From contig JAFLEI010000043.1 of assembly GCA_017301975.1 (NCBI GenBank), positions 1-49,517 of the forward strand: a stretch of 49,517 bases of DNA. The letters run 5' to 3'. The notes below the pieces were generated by a model. The model searched no databases. It saw nothing but the letters and a program-made list of their open reading frames with translations, and was not told where the DNA came from. This stretch comes from Verrucomicrobiota bacterium (GTDB lineage Bacteria > Verrucomicrobiota > Verrucomicrobiia > Verrucomicrobiales > Verrucomicrobiaceae). Each line of letters starts with the position of its first letter. Position 1 is the first letter of the stretch. This document shows, one piece after another, positions 1-6,997 of the stretch. The position numbers and the translations under genes were made by a program.

Positions 1-2
1 AG

Positions 3-68
3 ACCCGCAAGAAACCTCCGCCGAAGCCGCCCATGAGCCTGCCGGGCATGCTCTTTGCCGCAGCCTGA
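3..68 (+). CDS. Possible C-terminal end of a gene cut by the window edge
   Basis: One frame is open from the first bases of the window to a TGA at 66-68. It reads as a basic, proline-rich tail (Lys-Lys-Pro-Pro-Pro-Lys-Pro-Pro) followed by a short hydrophobic end. Basic Pro-rich tails are common at bacterial C-termini, but 21 codons are too few to establish coding. The gene body lies outside the window, so no function can be given. Confidence 0.25.
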   Translation, partial: TRKKPPPKPPMSLPGMLFAAA

Positions 69-407
69 GTGAGGACAAGTCCGAAATATCCCACCTATCC
101 CCCACCTATCTCGGGGCCAAACTCCAGACCTGGGGCCAATGGGTGGATACAGACAGACGAGAATCATCTTGATCCTTCGGGCTGGATGGAGCGAGCACGC
201 TGGGCGTTGCGGGAGCGTGAGGGATCGAGACGATCCCTCTCCGGTCAGCCTGGAGCCGTCAAGCCTTGAACCCGCAGGCCGCCAAAGGCCCCAAGGGGCA
301 GGGGACCTCCCGCCCCGTGGCAGCCCCCCGCACAGGCAGGACAGCCAGCCCTCCCGAAACAGTCACAGCGGTAAAGATCCATTCCCATCGGAGGGGTTGG
401 AGGGTGT

Positions 408-459
408 TTAGGGCCAAGGGGCCACTACCTATATATAGGTAGTGGCCCCTTGGCCCTAA
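408..459. repeat. 52-bp perfect palindrome with ACCTATATATAGGT core
   Basis: Every base from 408 to 433 pairs with its mirror base from 434 to 459, with no loop. The central 22 bases read CACTACCTATATATAGGTAG followed by TG. The outer arms are rich in GGGCC and CC. Beyond 408/459 the symmetry continues for a few bases after a one-base slip. It could extrude as a cruciform or act as a dyad binding site. There is no T-run, so a rho-independent terminator is unlikely. Confidence 0.9.
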
Positions 460-556
460 CACCCCGGAGTGCCAACGGGGCCAAAACACCGCCTTTTGGC
501 CCTCTGGCCCTCGTAGGGTCATCGGTGCCAATGGCCCTCTTTGCCCCCATGGCCCT
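451..556 (+). repeat. Repeated TGGCCCT words beside the first palindrome
   Basis: The heptamer TGGCCCT from the right arm of the palindrome recurs at 451, 497, 505, 532 and 550, all in the same orientation. The spacing is irregular (46, 8, 27 and 18 bases). These may be iteron-like protein-binding words or decayed copies of the arm. Confidence 0.6.
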
Positions 557-1033
557 CCCAGCCCGAACCATCAGCTCCGCCCACTCCGCCGGACCGGAGG
601 CGAAAAGTTGCCTGGCCGGAGGAGTTGGGAAGGGGGGCGTCGCTGGGGCACCGGGGCTATCCGCCAAAGCCCAGCCTCCGCTACCTTAGCTGACCTGACA
701 CCAGCCGGCCAACCCGCAGGCTTGAAGCACATCCTACCCCTCAGCTCACGCGCCTATCAGACGGGGGAATTGTTGTATATGTGGGACATGGGTCAAATTG
801 CTGGAAATGCTGAGTATTGGCGGGATGGCATGACTGCTTATAAACCCTTGGCTCCAGATATTGAAAGGCTTCGTGACCTGTCCTGAACAGCTCCTAGAAT
901 AAAAATGCCAGGCATTAATGGTGAGGCGAAAAGTTTCCAGCCAGCGTCCCGGCGGCCTCGCTGGGAGGGCAGGGGCCATCGGTTCAAGCCCTGCGTCCGT
1001 CGTATGTTTACCTGACGGTGTCCTGCCGACTCG

Positions 1034-1086
1034 CAGGTTCACTTCAGGGTCATTTCAGGTTCACCGTTGGTCAGGGTCAGGTTCAC
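1034..1086 (+). repeat. Three CAGGTTCAC words at exact 22-bp spacing
   Basis: CAGGTTCAC begins at 1034, 1056 and 1078, a period of exactly 22 bp, or about two helical turns. The third copy lies inside the left arm of the second palindrome. A companion word CAGGGTCA occurs at 1045, 1072 and 1086. Regular spacing on one helix face would suit cooperative protein binding. Confidence 0.7.
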
Positions 1087-1133
1087 AGGGTCACGACCTA
1101 TATATAGGTCGTGACCCTGTGAACCTGACCCTG
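1072..1133. repeat. 62-bp perfect palindrome with the same core
   Basis: All bases from 1072 to 1102 pair with 1103 to 1133 with no mismatch and no loop. The central 22 bases match those of the 408-459 palindrome except for one symmetric change (T/A to G/C). The outer arms differ completely between the two palindromes. The arms are built from the words CAGGGTCA and GGTTCAC that also repeat to the left. Confidence 0.92.
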
Positions 1134-1385
1134 CGGGTGGCCCTACCGGTGTCTCAAAATACGCCCCGCTGCCGCTGATTTTCCGCCAAGAGGAGCTGCT
1201 TTGTGAGCACCACATGACAACAGTTGAAACGCTCTTGGCGTTACTTTCGTCCCGGTGCACACAATGACAGGCATCTTTTTTTCGCAAGAACGCGGTAGCA
1301 TCATGGATTGCGATGACAGAGAGACAAGGCCAGCATTGCCTGGCGACATGGTTCGCGAAGGCTGATTGAAAAAAGCATCACTGCA

Positions 1386-1724
1386 TCAGACTTCCTCAGG
1401 CTTATTGGTGTGAAGTTGTTTTACGCGCACCTGAGTCCCTCCACCAGTGAGACTAGCCGATTCAATTCGAATGGGCATAGTTGTATCCCTCACCCTTAAC
1501 TGCGCTTGCTCATTTTTATTTGGAAGCGGATCTATGATTCGTTCCGTCGCAAATATTATCGCTGTTCGTTCGATCATTTGATCGCCCCGTGGAGGCACAG
1601 CGCTACCTAAAAATGAACGCTCCGTCAGAGGCCGGGTTGGCAGAATCAATTCCGCAGAAGGCGGATCGTAAGTTGAATTCATGTGTCTTTTAGTTGGAGG
1701 ATTTCGGGGTGGAGCCTCAGGCAT
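1386..1724 (-). CDS. Hypothetical protein, 112 aa
   Basis: This frame encodes 112 residues with no transmembrane segment and no motif I recognise. The middle has a plausible helical stretch (DQMIERTAIIFATERI) and the C-terminal half is rich in Arg, Thr and Val. The ATG at 1724 lacks a strong Shine-Dalgarno. A later Met (residue 15) is an alternative start. The gene lies immediately outside the left candidate attachment repeat, so it may belong to the chromosome or to an older insertion. Coding status rests mainly on frame length and amino-acid composition. Confidence 0.4.
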   Translation of the reverse strand: MPEAPPRNPPTKRHMNSTYDPPSAELILPTRPLTERSFLGSAVPPRGDQMIERTAIIFATERIIDPLPNKNEQAQLRVRDTTMPIRIESASLTGGGTQVRVKQLHTNKPEEV

Positions 1725-1749
1725 GGCAGCCCAAGATCCAACGGTATAT

Positions 1750-1772
1750 ACTTTACATTACATTGATTGATT
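1750..1772. repeat. Candidate left attachment site (attL) of the prophage
   Basis: This copy contains ATTACATTGATTG (1757-1769), preceded by ACTTT and followed by TT after one mismatch. It matches 11378-11400 at 20 of 23 positions, including the 13 identical bases. The two copies lie in direct orientation about 9.6 kb apart and bracket all phage genes. Read on the minus strand, one half resembles the XerD half of E. coli dif at 8 of 11 positions, which is only suggestive. Confidence 0.5.
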
Positions 1773-1923
1773 TCGTAAGTCTTTTTACCCTATTACCTGT
1801 AAGACTTGCGATTATCATTCTACACCCTTCCAAGTGCGGAAACACCTAGTAAGGCATGATTTATGTCCTCTTTGTATTTTCTTCATCTTTTTTTCATTCA
1901 ATCGGGGCAGTGGGAGTCTTTTC

Positions 1924-2160
1924 CTAGTCTCTCATACCTAGACTCTTGTATTTTTGCAACACCCGTTTTGCTGCGTGCTTTGGGGCGTGTCTATAGGCTT
2001 CGTCTCGCATGCGTTCGGCCACCTGCGTCATGCCTCGAAGATAGGCGCAAACCTCCTGTGCACGGGCCAGCTTGTCGTTTGGATTTGTCGTCTCCTGATA
2101 ATCCAAAAACGCCTCCTGTAGCTGCTTCACCTGTGTTGCAAATACGTCCTCCTGCCTCAT
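1924..2160 (-). CDS. Small helical protein, 78 aa
   Basis: This encodes a 78-residue hydrophilic protein with no membrane segment, predicted mostly helical and basic toward the C-terminus. The ATG at 2160 has an excellent ribosome binding site just upstream on the minus strand (GGGAGGCGAGGAA), which supports real translation and this start. It is the first gene inside the left candidate attachment repeat and is transcribed outward, away from the intergenic hairpin region. I do not recognise the family. A phage regulatory or accessory role is possible but not shown. Confidence 0.7.
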   Translation of the reverse strand: MRQEDVFATQVKQLQEAFLDYQETTNPNDKLARAQEVCAYLRGMTQVAERMRDEAYRHAPKHAAKRVLQKYKSLGMRD

Positions 2161-2318
2161 TTCCTCGCCTCCCTGCTGGCCCCTTGATGATCGAAGCTTA
2201 AACGGTTTTTGCGCTTGTCAATGCAGGGTAGGCCGAAGGCCATTAACTCTGTCCCTTTTATGGCTGCAGGTGTTCTATGGTCTGCCGCTGCCCTCCAGCA
2301 TGCTAGCGCCCACCGCAT

Positions 2319-2373
2319 CAAGGCCAGCAAGAAATCAGCCCCACCGCCTCCCCCTGATTTCTTGCCAGCCTTG
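2319..2373. repeat. Long hairpin, 20-bp arms and 15-nt C-rich loop
   Basis: Bases 2319-2338 pair with 2354-2373 at 18 of 20 positions, including an uninterrupted 11-bp stem CAAGAAATCAG/CTGATTTCTTG next to the loop. The loop is CCCCACCGCCTCCCC. It is not followed by a T-run. Its place in the phage non-coding region makes a packaging signal or single-strand origin hairpin a reasonable guess. Confidence 0.7.
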
Positions 2374-2616
2374 ATTTCCACCCCTGTCTAGTCTCGCAGG
2401 TTCCCCGCGAAGATCATAACGACGGGGCTTCGTGTAACGCGGGAGCCGTGGACGCTTAGAGCGTCGCACGTCCCACCGCCTCCGCCCCATTACCCAGGCG
2501 GCTAGGCCGCGTCATGCGTTCAAGCGCGGAGTTCGCAGCTCACGCGGTGGGGCAGGGACGCTCGATGGTCGATGCCTCGCTCTACGTCAAGGCATCCTCC
2601 CCAGCGCTGCTACCGC

Positions 2617-2654
2617 TTTTTCCGGCCCCCAGTAGATCCCCCCCACCGGAAAAA
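2617..2654. repeat. Hairpin with 9-bp stem and 20-nt C-rich loop
   Basis: TTTTTCCGG at 2617-2625 pairs perfectly with CCGGAAAAA at 2646-2654. The 20-base loop is again cytosine-rich, like the loop of the hairpin at 2319-2373. It lies 115 bases upstream of the plus-strand operon. Confidence 0.55.
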
Positions 2655-2769
2655 ACCGCGCCGGGTCCCCTCCTTGACTCCGATTCGGCACCTCCCGCCC
2701 CGGCTCTTATGAAGGGTGCCGGGGGCACCTGCCAACGGTTCCGTAGGCCACCTAAACCATTCAATACCA

Positions 2770-3027
2770 ATGTTCCACATAGAACAAACGACCAAGAAAG
2801 CCATAGACCTTACCCCCCTGCAAAAGAAGCTCGTAAGCCTCATGCAGAAATACGGTCCACTCAGCCCCGATGACTGCTCTACTTTCCTTGGGCAGTGGAC
2901 GGTGACTATCACCCCCGACTTCGAGCAGATCGAGGAGCTAGGCCTCGTAGAGATCTGGATCGACGGTGATTCGTTCGCGCAAACCGTGTTCAAACTTACC
3001 GCAGCAGGAAAGGAGACAGTGGTATGA
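2770..3027 (+). CDS. Winged-helix-like small protein, candidate phage regulator
   Basis: This encodes 85 residues from the ATG at 2770. An upstream in-frame Met at 2716 exists, but the extra residues look non-coding. The pattern (a helix ending in GPLSPDDCSTFLG, then IEELGLV, then a beta-wing and KLTAAGKETV) resembles small winged-helix DNA-binding proteins. The recognition is by pattern only. It is the first gene of a three-gene operon whose stop and start codons overlap (ATGA at 3024). Opposite orientation to the structural operon suggests control of phage gene expression, but this is inferred. Confidence 0.65.
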   Translation: MFHIEQTTKKAIDLTPLQKKLVSLMQKYGPLSPDDCSTFLGQWTVTITPDFEQIEELGLVEIWIDGDSFAQTVFKLTAAGKETVV

Positions 3028-3224
3028 AATGGCACGTGGAAATAGTCGCCCGATCCGAAGCAGTCGGGCAGTTCATACAACACTACTTCGTCACCGGCGC
3101 GGACAAGCAGGAGGCGGCCAGAAATGCCCGTTTGCGCTTCTCTGAGGACTACCCCGAAGGGAGCGGGACCGAATACGTCCGGTGCCAGCTGGTCGAACCT
3201 GATACGGGGGTGCTGGTGCTATGA
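3024..3224 (+). CDS. Small hypothetical protein, 66 aa
   Basis: The ATG at 3024 overlaps the TGA of the previous gene, and its own TGA overlaps the next ATG at 3221, so the three genes are probably translationally coupled. The 66 residues have an alternating beta/helix pattern: a first strand (WHVEIVARS), an FIQHYFVTGADKQEAARNAR helix and a final strand region. It is soluble and has no cysteines suited to metal binding. The strand-helix-strand layout hints at a small alpha/beta fold. I do not recognise the family. Confidence 0.65.
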   Translation: MKWHVEIVARSEAVGQFIQHYFVTGADKQEAARNARLRFSEDYPEGSGTEYVRCQLVEPDTGVLVL

Positions 3225-3634
3225 GCAGGCAAGCAAATTGGACGAAGAATCAGAAGGTGTGCGAGAACTGCGGGCGGTCGTTCATGGCCGCCCGCAGTGA
3301 CGCCAGGTCTTGCGGCCCTGCCTGCAAGAAGGCCCTGCAAAGGAAACGGCGGGCAATCACGAATGTCCCCTTTATGGCTGCAGTAGAGGAAGACACCCGA
3401 CGAGCAATCATAGTTCCCCTGATGAAGGCTTGGCCACAAGGCAGAATGGTGCTGTGCAAGCAGAGCAGGGGACCGGCAAAGCCTGGACGAATCAACTGGA
3501 ACTCTGCCGCAGGGGATGAACTGAAAATGCGTTTTGGCTCCCTCCAGTATTGCAGCGTGGAGACGACATGCGTGCCGGTCGAGGAGCTGACAGGAATCAG
3601 AGTGCGCCTCGTCGCAGATTTACGCCTGGCTTGA
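3221..3634 (+). CDS. Zinc-finger protein, 137 aa
   Basis: Start ATG overlaps the upstream stop. Near the N-terminus are CENC (residues 13-16) and, 12 residues later, C-GPA-C followed by a very basic stretch (KKALQRKRR). This is the CxxC...CxxxC layout of small zinc-binding modules that touch nucleic acid. The C-terminal half is unassigned. The middle of the gene contains a 19-bp sequence nearly identical to one at 2251-2269 (18/19), so part of it may derive from a repeat. Likely a DNA- or RNA-binding accessory of the phage. Confidence 0.65.
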   Translation: MSRQANWTKNQKVCENCGRSFMAARSDARSCGPACKKALQRKRRAITNVPFMAAVEEDTRRAIIVPLMKAWPQGRMVLCKQSRGPAKPGRINWNSAAGDELKMRFGSLQYCSVETTCVPVEELTGIRVRLVADLRLA

Positions 3635-3637
3635 TGT

Positions 3638-3667
3638 GTCCCCTTTATAGGTTAAGACATCTTAACC
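3638..3667. terminator. Short inverted repeat between convergent phage operons
   Basis: GGTTAAGA (3650-3657) and TCTTAACC (3660-3667) pair perfectly around a two-base spacer, in the 53-bp gap between the plus operon end and the minus operon end. It is directly preceded by GTCCCCTTTAT (3638-3648). The position suits a bidirectional terminator, but the stem is AT-rich and there is no long T-run. A protein-binding dyad is as likely. Confidence 0.35.
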
Positions 3668-3687
3668 AGTTTTCGGCGGAGAAATTT

Positions 3688-3897
3688 TCACCGCTTCGCG
3701 GCGGCTGGCTGGTGCAGATAGAGTTTCAACTCTTCATTTGCCTTGTAGCTTGTATACGCAAACCCGCCCACCACCCAGACGATAGCAACACAAGCCGGGA
3801 TGATGAAAAACATGGAGCCAAAAACCATCCACGTCAGCGAATTGAGCTCTTTCCGAATGGCCTTCAGCTCGTGGAACTTTTCAAGATCGTAATTCAT
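3688..3897 (-). CDS. Small single-pass membrane protein at end of phage operon
   Basis: From the ATG at 3897 it encodes 69 residues: a charged N-terminus (NYDLEKFHELKAIRKEL), one long hydrophobic span (about residues 22-46) and a basic tail ending AAAKR. The in-frame Met further upstream (3966) would overlap the secretin end and is less likely. It is the last gene of the structural operon, 58 bp after the secretin. It may be a minor assembly or immunity protein. The family is not recognised. A GC hairpin overlaps its stop codon. Confidence 0.65.
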   Translation of the reverse strand: MNYDLEKFHELKAIRKELNSLTWMVFGSMFFIIPACVAIVWVVGGFAYTSYKANEELKLYLHQPAAAKR

Positions 3898-3955
3898 GGC
3901 TGAAGTCCTGACACGCGCTGAGGACGCCGTCAATGTAAGGGAATCCCACAAACGG

Positions 3956-5116
3956 TCAGCGCACACGCGCCGTTATCAAAATCAGAAGCTCGGCGTTTTG
4001 CACGTCTTGCTTCTCGACGCGGAAGAGACGACCGAGAACAGGAATTCTCGACAGACCACGCGGACCGGTGGCCGACTTCGTCGTCCTGTTGATCCTAATC
4101 CCTCCCAGGGCGATGCACTCACCCTGATTAACGACTGTCCGGGTGCTGAATTTTTGGCTCGCTATGGTGGGCACAGAGTTACCAGAAATCACCTGAGTCC
4201 CGGAAATGCTGTCGTCCGTCTGCTTGATGGTTAAGCCTATGCGGCCTGTTTCGAGCAGAACAGGCCGAATTTCGAGCGAGAGCACGACATTCTGATAAGA
4301 GATGGTGGCGGACGTAGAAGGCCCTCCAAACGAGGCTGTAAGAGTCTGGGAAGGGACGGCCACGCGCTGGCCGGTTGAGATCATTGCCGTCTCTCCGCTC
4401 AAGCATTCCATTCTCGGCCGAGCAATCGAATTATAGTCGCTGTGCTGGTCCAGCAGCTTGATATACCTGCTCAAAGGCTGAGCAGATGAGCCGACGGTGA
4501 AGCCGTGCTGATAGGCATTCTGCCCCGTTCCCAGCGTCACGCCGGTTCCAGCCCCGTCATTGCTCACTCGAAAATCATCCAGCGCAGCAAGAAAATCCAC
4601 ACCTGACTGGTGAGTCTTGCCAAGAGTGACAGACCCAATTTCCGCAGAGATCGAAATGACCGCACCGTCCTTGTCCGGTTTTTCGGCATCGCTCAAACCT
4701 TCGACATTAGAAACGACCCGCCTTCCCTCTGGCTGAAGCACAGACCTTTCGGCGTAATCGTGGCGCCGCTGTCTCACGTAGTCGAGAGAATCAGTGACCG
4801 GAAACACCTCAAAGCCCGAGGCCTCAAGAGCAGCCCGAAAAAGAGCCTCAAATTCGGAACCCGTGTAAACACCCTTTTGGACGTTCAACGATTGAATCTG
4901 CGCAGTCCAAGACAGTCTGCGCCCTGTGGCTTGATACCATGCAGCCGCGAGCAGGGTTGCGTCTGCAGGGCTTGTCAGAATCTCAATACGCTTGGTGTCA
5001 CGCTCCGTAGTCGGAGCTTCCAGCGTCGAGGATGCGCTTTGCGACAAGGACGCCGTGGCACACAGTCCACATCCCAAAAAAAGAAGCCATGAGCTCCGAA
5101 ATAATGTAAAATTCAT
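3956..5116 (-). CDS. Secretin, pIV-type outer-membrane export channel
   Basis: The 386-residue protein has an N-terminal signal-like hydrophobic stretch, a small N-domain (about residues 40-110) and a C-terminal secretin domain. Diagnostic pieces near the end are VPTIASQKFSTRTVV, an NQGE-x-LGG turn, GLSRIPVLGRLFR and the terminal strand ELLILITARVR. Secretins form gated rings in the outer membrane, and in filamentous phages pIV lets the virion leave. Its start overlaps the Zot stop (TGATG), as expected for pI-pIV pairs. Many inoviruses borrow a host secretin, but this one carries its own. Confidence 0.92.
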   Translation of the reverse strand: MNFTLFRSSWLLFLGCGLCATASLSQSASSTLEAPTTERDTKRIEILTSPADATLLAAAWYQATGRRLSWTAQIQSLNVQKGVYTGSEFEALFRAALEASGFEVFPVTDSLDYVRQRRHDYAERSVLQPEGRRVVSNVEGLSDAEKPDKDGAVISISAEIGSVTLGKTHQSGVDFLAALDDFRVSNDGAGTGVTLGTGQNAYQHGFTVGSSAQPLSRYIKLLDQHSDYNSIARPRMECLSGETAMISTGQRVAVPSQTLTASFGGPSTSATISYQNVVLSLEIRPVLLETGRIGLTIKQTDDSISGTQVISGNSVPTIASQKFSTRTVVNQGECIALGGIRINRTTKSATGPRGLSRIPVLGRLFRVEKQDVQNAELLILITARVR

Positions 5117-6147
5117 CAGTCATATTGAAGGTTCACCACGCGGCCCCCGATTAAGTGAAGCGTCAAGACAGAGCCGGTGTCTATGGCTTTGATGATCCTT
5201 CTAGTGCCAGATCCTGCATTCATCTGATACAGGGTTCCTTCGCTATCCAGCGCAGAGCTGTTGTCTGCAGACCTCATGACGAGACGAAGGGGAGGAGGAT
5301 CGGGAAGCCGAGGAGGGGCTTGAACATTCGCCGCAGCATGAGCAGGCACTAAACCGGTTACCGGTGGAGCATTGACCCCCGGAATTTCAAAGGGCGAGCC
5401 CTTCCAATTCTTCCAACAATACCAACCCAAGGAGATCGCACTGCCGAAATACAGCACGTGCTTCCATTGCCAGTTTCCGCCCCTTTTTTTGCGCAGCCGT
5501 TCAGCGCGCTTTACACCCATCTTGTCGCCTTCGCCATGCGTCTTATAAAGGGCACCAATTGCAGGATTGAACCGCGCATAGCGCGTCATCAAAGGTTTGC
5601 GCTGCTGCGGTGAAAGCCACGTGCGCCTGAAAGCGCCAACGAAGAAGGCGAGGACAGCACCGATGCCAGGAATGCGCTTGACGTTTTGGCAATGAATAAT
5701 GCTCTCCGCGACATTGCGTATAAACACGTCCAGATTGGTCGTGCTCTGGCTCACGAAATACATGTCAAGGCCGAGCTGTCGCGACATGACAACCAAACGG
5801 AATAGCGTGCGATTTTTCTTCTTCGTCTCCGCTTGATCCATTGCCGAAAGCTGCAAGGCCGCTTCGTCAATGATGATCAAATTTTCGTGCCCCTCAGCTC
5901 CGCCAATCAACACCTCAGAGGCCACCCGTTCTTTTCCGTCCGGCCCCAGCTCCGTCCTGACCCACTGCTCATGAGACTCTGGAAGGGTGATGTGCTGCGA
6001 CGTGAAACCCAAGGAATCAATCTCCTCAAAATTCCACGGCATGTTGCTATGAACAATTCCGCCGTCTCTCCAACACTCAAAAGCAAGCTGTGCCGCGAGG
6101 TAGCTTTTACCGCCCCCCATGGTGCCCGAAATGATGTACAAGCCCAT
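5116..6147 (-). CDS. Zot/pI-like phage assembly ATPase
   Basis: The 343-residue protein starts with a P-loop, GTMGGGKS (residues 8-15), and has a Walker B LIIIDEA (90-96). A single transmembrane segment lies at about 229-245 and is followed by a periplasmic C-terminal domain with Pro-rich spacers. This is the standard topology of pI/Zot proteins, which power virion assembly at the inner membrane and contact the secretin. It begins 3 bp after the coat-like gene and overlaps the secretin gene by one base. The ATG at 6147 gives the full P-loop context. Confidence 0.94.
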   Translation of the reverse strand: MGLYIISGTMGGGKSYLAAQLAFECWRDGGIVHSNMPWNFEEIDSLGFTSQHITLPESHEQWVRTELGPDGKERVASEVLIGGAEGHENLIIIDEAALQLSAMDQAETKKKNRTLFRLVVMSRQLGLDMYFVSQSTTNLDVFIRNVAESIIHCQNVKRIPGIGAVLAFFVGAFRRTWLSPQQRKPLMTRYARFNPAIGALYKTHGEGDKMGVKRAERLRKKRGGNWQWKHVLYFGSAISLGWYCWKNWKGSPFEIPGVNAPPVTGLVPAHAAANVQAPPRLPDPPPLRLVMRSADNSSALDSEGTLYQMNAGSGTRRIIKAIDTGSVLTLHLIGGRVVNLQYD

Positions 6148-6150
6148 GGC

Positions 6151-6630
6151 CTAATTCCAGTTGAAGTCTCCATTGCTGAGCCCGTTGGCTTCGATCGCCT
6201 CTCGCGCTGCATCAGTATCACCGGAATCAATGAGAGCTTGCACATGGTCAGATGGATCTACGAAGTCCTCGTCTTCGTCCGCATTGTAATCGACATTAAA
6301 GTCATGGTCGGACAAACCGTCTTCTGACCGGTTAGACGCCATAAATTCTTCCGCTGCTTCATCTTCGCCAGCATCAACGAGCATTTGCGCATATTCCTCA
6401 TTGCTCATTGTTTCGCCGCTTCCGCCTTCTTCAAAATTCGACAGGAGCCGTTTGGCAATGGTTATCCCGGATAACATTACATATAGCCCGATCATAACGA
6501 TAGCGACTGGAATGGCTTGGTTCGCGAGGCTGGTGATAGCACTGCCTGCGGCAGATACAGAAGAATCATCTTGAGCTTGCGCCGGAGCCGCAATTAAGAG
6601 CATCGCAAAGAAGGCTAATTTTTTATTCAT
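6151..6630 (-). CDS. Second coat-like protein with long acidic C-terminal tail
   Basis: From ATG 6630 it encodes 159 residues. Residues 1-19 form a signal peptide (cut expected after AQA). The next 46 residues align without gaps to the mature major coat protein at 8625-8837, with 20 identities including KRLL and the final F. Then follows an acidic tail of about 90 residues with two related repeats: YAQMLVDAGEDEAAEEF and HVQALIDSGDTDAAREA, each ending in a DFN motif. It sits between the pVI-like and pI genes, where Ff phages have nothing. It may be a minor coat, a cap or an assembly factor. Confidence 0.85.
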   Translation of the reverse strand: MNKKLAFFAMLLIAAPAQAQDDSSVSAAGSAITSLANQAIPVAIVMIGLYVMLSGITIAKRLLSNFEEGGSGETMSNEEYAQMLVDAGEDEAAEEFMASNRSEDGLSDHDFNVDYNADEDEDFVDPSDHVQALIDSGDTDAAREAIEANGLSNGDFNWN

Positions 6631-6646
6631 ATTGTGTTTTTTTGAC

Positions 6647-6997
6647 TCAGCGGCCCGGAATCCAGGAGATGATAAAGCGAACGAAAATCGAAACTGCACG
6701 CAGACCAAGGACAGACACAATCATCGCCATCCCCTCCGCTAACGGTATGATGCGATTGGCCTGTGACAGAGCCACTGTAGCGGGGGTGCCATGGATATGC
6801 GCAGCCAGGTCATTTATACTCGATGTCATCGCATCGATCTGCGTGCCGGTGGTGAGCACCAGCGCAACGACAACAAGGACCGCGGGAACCAACCCCAGAA
6901 ACGGCAAAAGAGGGACAACGAGTATCGCCCAAAAGTAGGACTTAATCTTGTCCCAAAGCCAGTTAATGGGATTGATGTTGTCAATTGGATCACTCAT
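6647..6997 (-). CDS. pVI-like minor virion/membrane protein
   Basis: This encodes 116 residues with hydrophobic spans at about 20-52 and 84-112, joined by a short polar region. Position (directly after the pIII analog), size and several membrane spans match pVI of Ff phages, which holds pIII on the virion tip. Its ATG at 6997 overlaps the stop of the pIII-like gene (ATGA), indicating coupled translation. Assignment is by position and topology rather than by a sequence motif. Confidence 0.75.
   Translation of the reverse strand: MSDPIDNINPINWLWDKIKSYFWAILVVPLLPFLGLVPAVLVVVALVLTTGTQIDAMTSSINDLAAHIHGTPATVALSQANRIIPLAEGMAMIVSVLGLRAVSIFVRFIISWIPGR

Larger units (their letters stand above)
69..1385. 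other. 1.3-kb stretch without a convincing gene
   Basis: Open frames here are short, overlap on all strands and have no ribosome binding site or recognisable product. The dominant content is two very long palindromes, at 408-459 and 1072-1133, with related repeated words next to each. Around 700-886 a plus frame reads somewhat protein-like (ending at 886) but has no clear start. The stretch lies just left of the prophage candidate attachment repeat. Confidence 0.6.
2161..2769. other. Phage intergenic region, candidate origin/packaging region
   Basis: This 609-bp stretch separates the leftward gene at 1924-2160 from the plus-strand operon and has no supported gene. It is unusually rich in hairpins, including 2319-2373 and 2617-2654, both with C-rich loops, plus GGTGCC-ggg-GGCACC near 2718-2732. 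In Ff-type phages the main intergenic region holds the replication origins and the packaging hairpin, so this is the best location for them. No nick site can be named from sequence alone. Confidence 0.5.

Noticed and set aside
975..1003. tRNA T-arm-like sequence GGTTCAAGCCCTGCGTCC, possibly a tRNA remnant
   Set aside because: No acceptor, D-arm or anticodon stem can be built around it, and the T-stem pairs poorly.
1034..1086. Regular 22-bp repeats considered as a CRISPR array
   Set aside because: The repeated unit is only 9 bp with three copies, spacers of 13 bp, and no cas genes are present in the window.
1143..1349. Minus-strand small frames that look faintly protein-like
   Set aside because: No ribosome binding site, competing frames of equal length and no recognisable motif. 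They overlap the palindrome region.
3650..3667. Perfect GGTTAAGA/TCTTAACC dyad considered as a dif-like recombination site
   Set aside because: It is only 18 bp with a 2-base spacer, whereas XerCD sites are about 28 bp with a 6-8 base centre. No second copy flanks the island.
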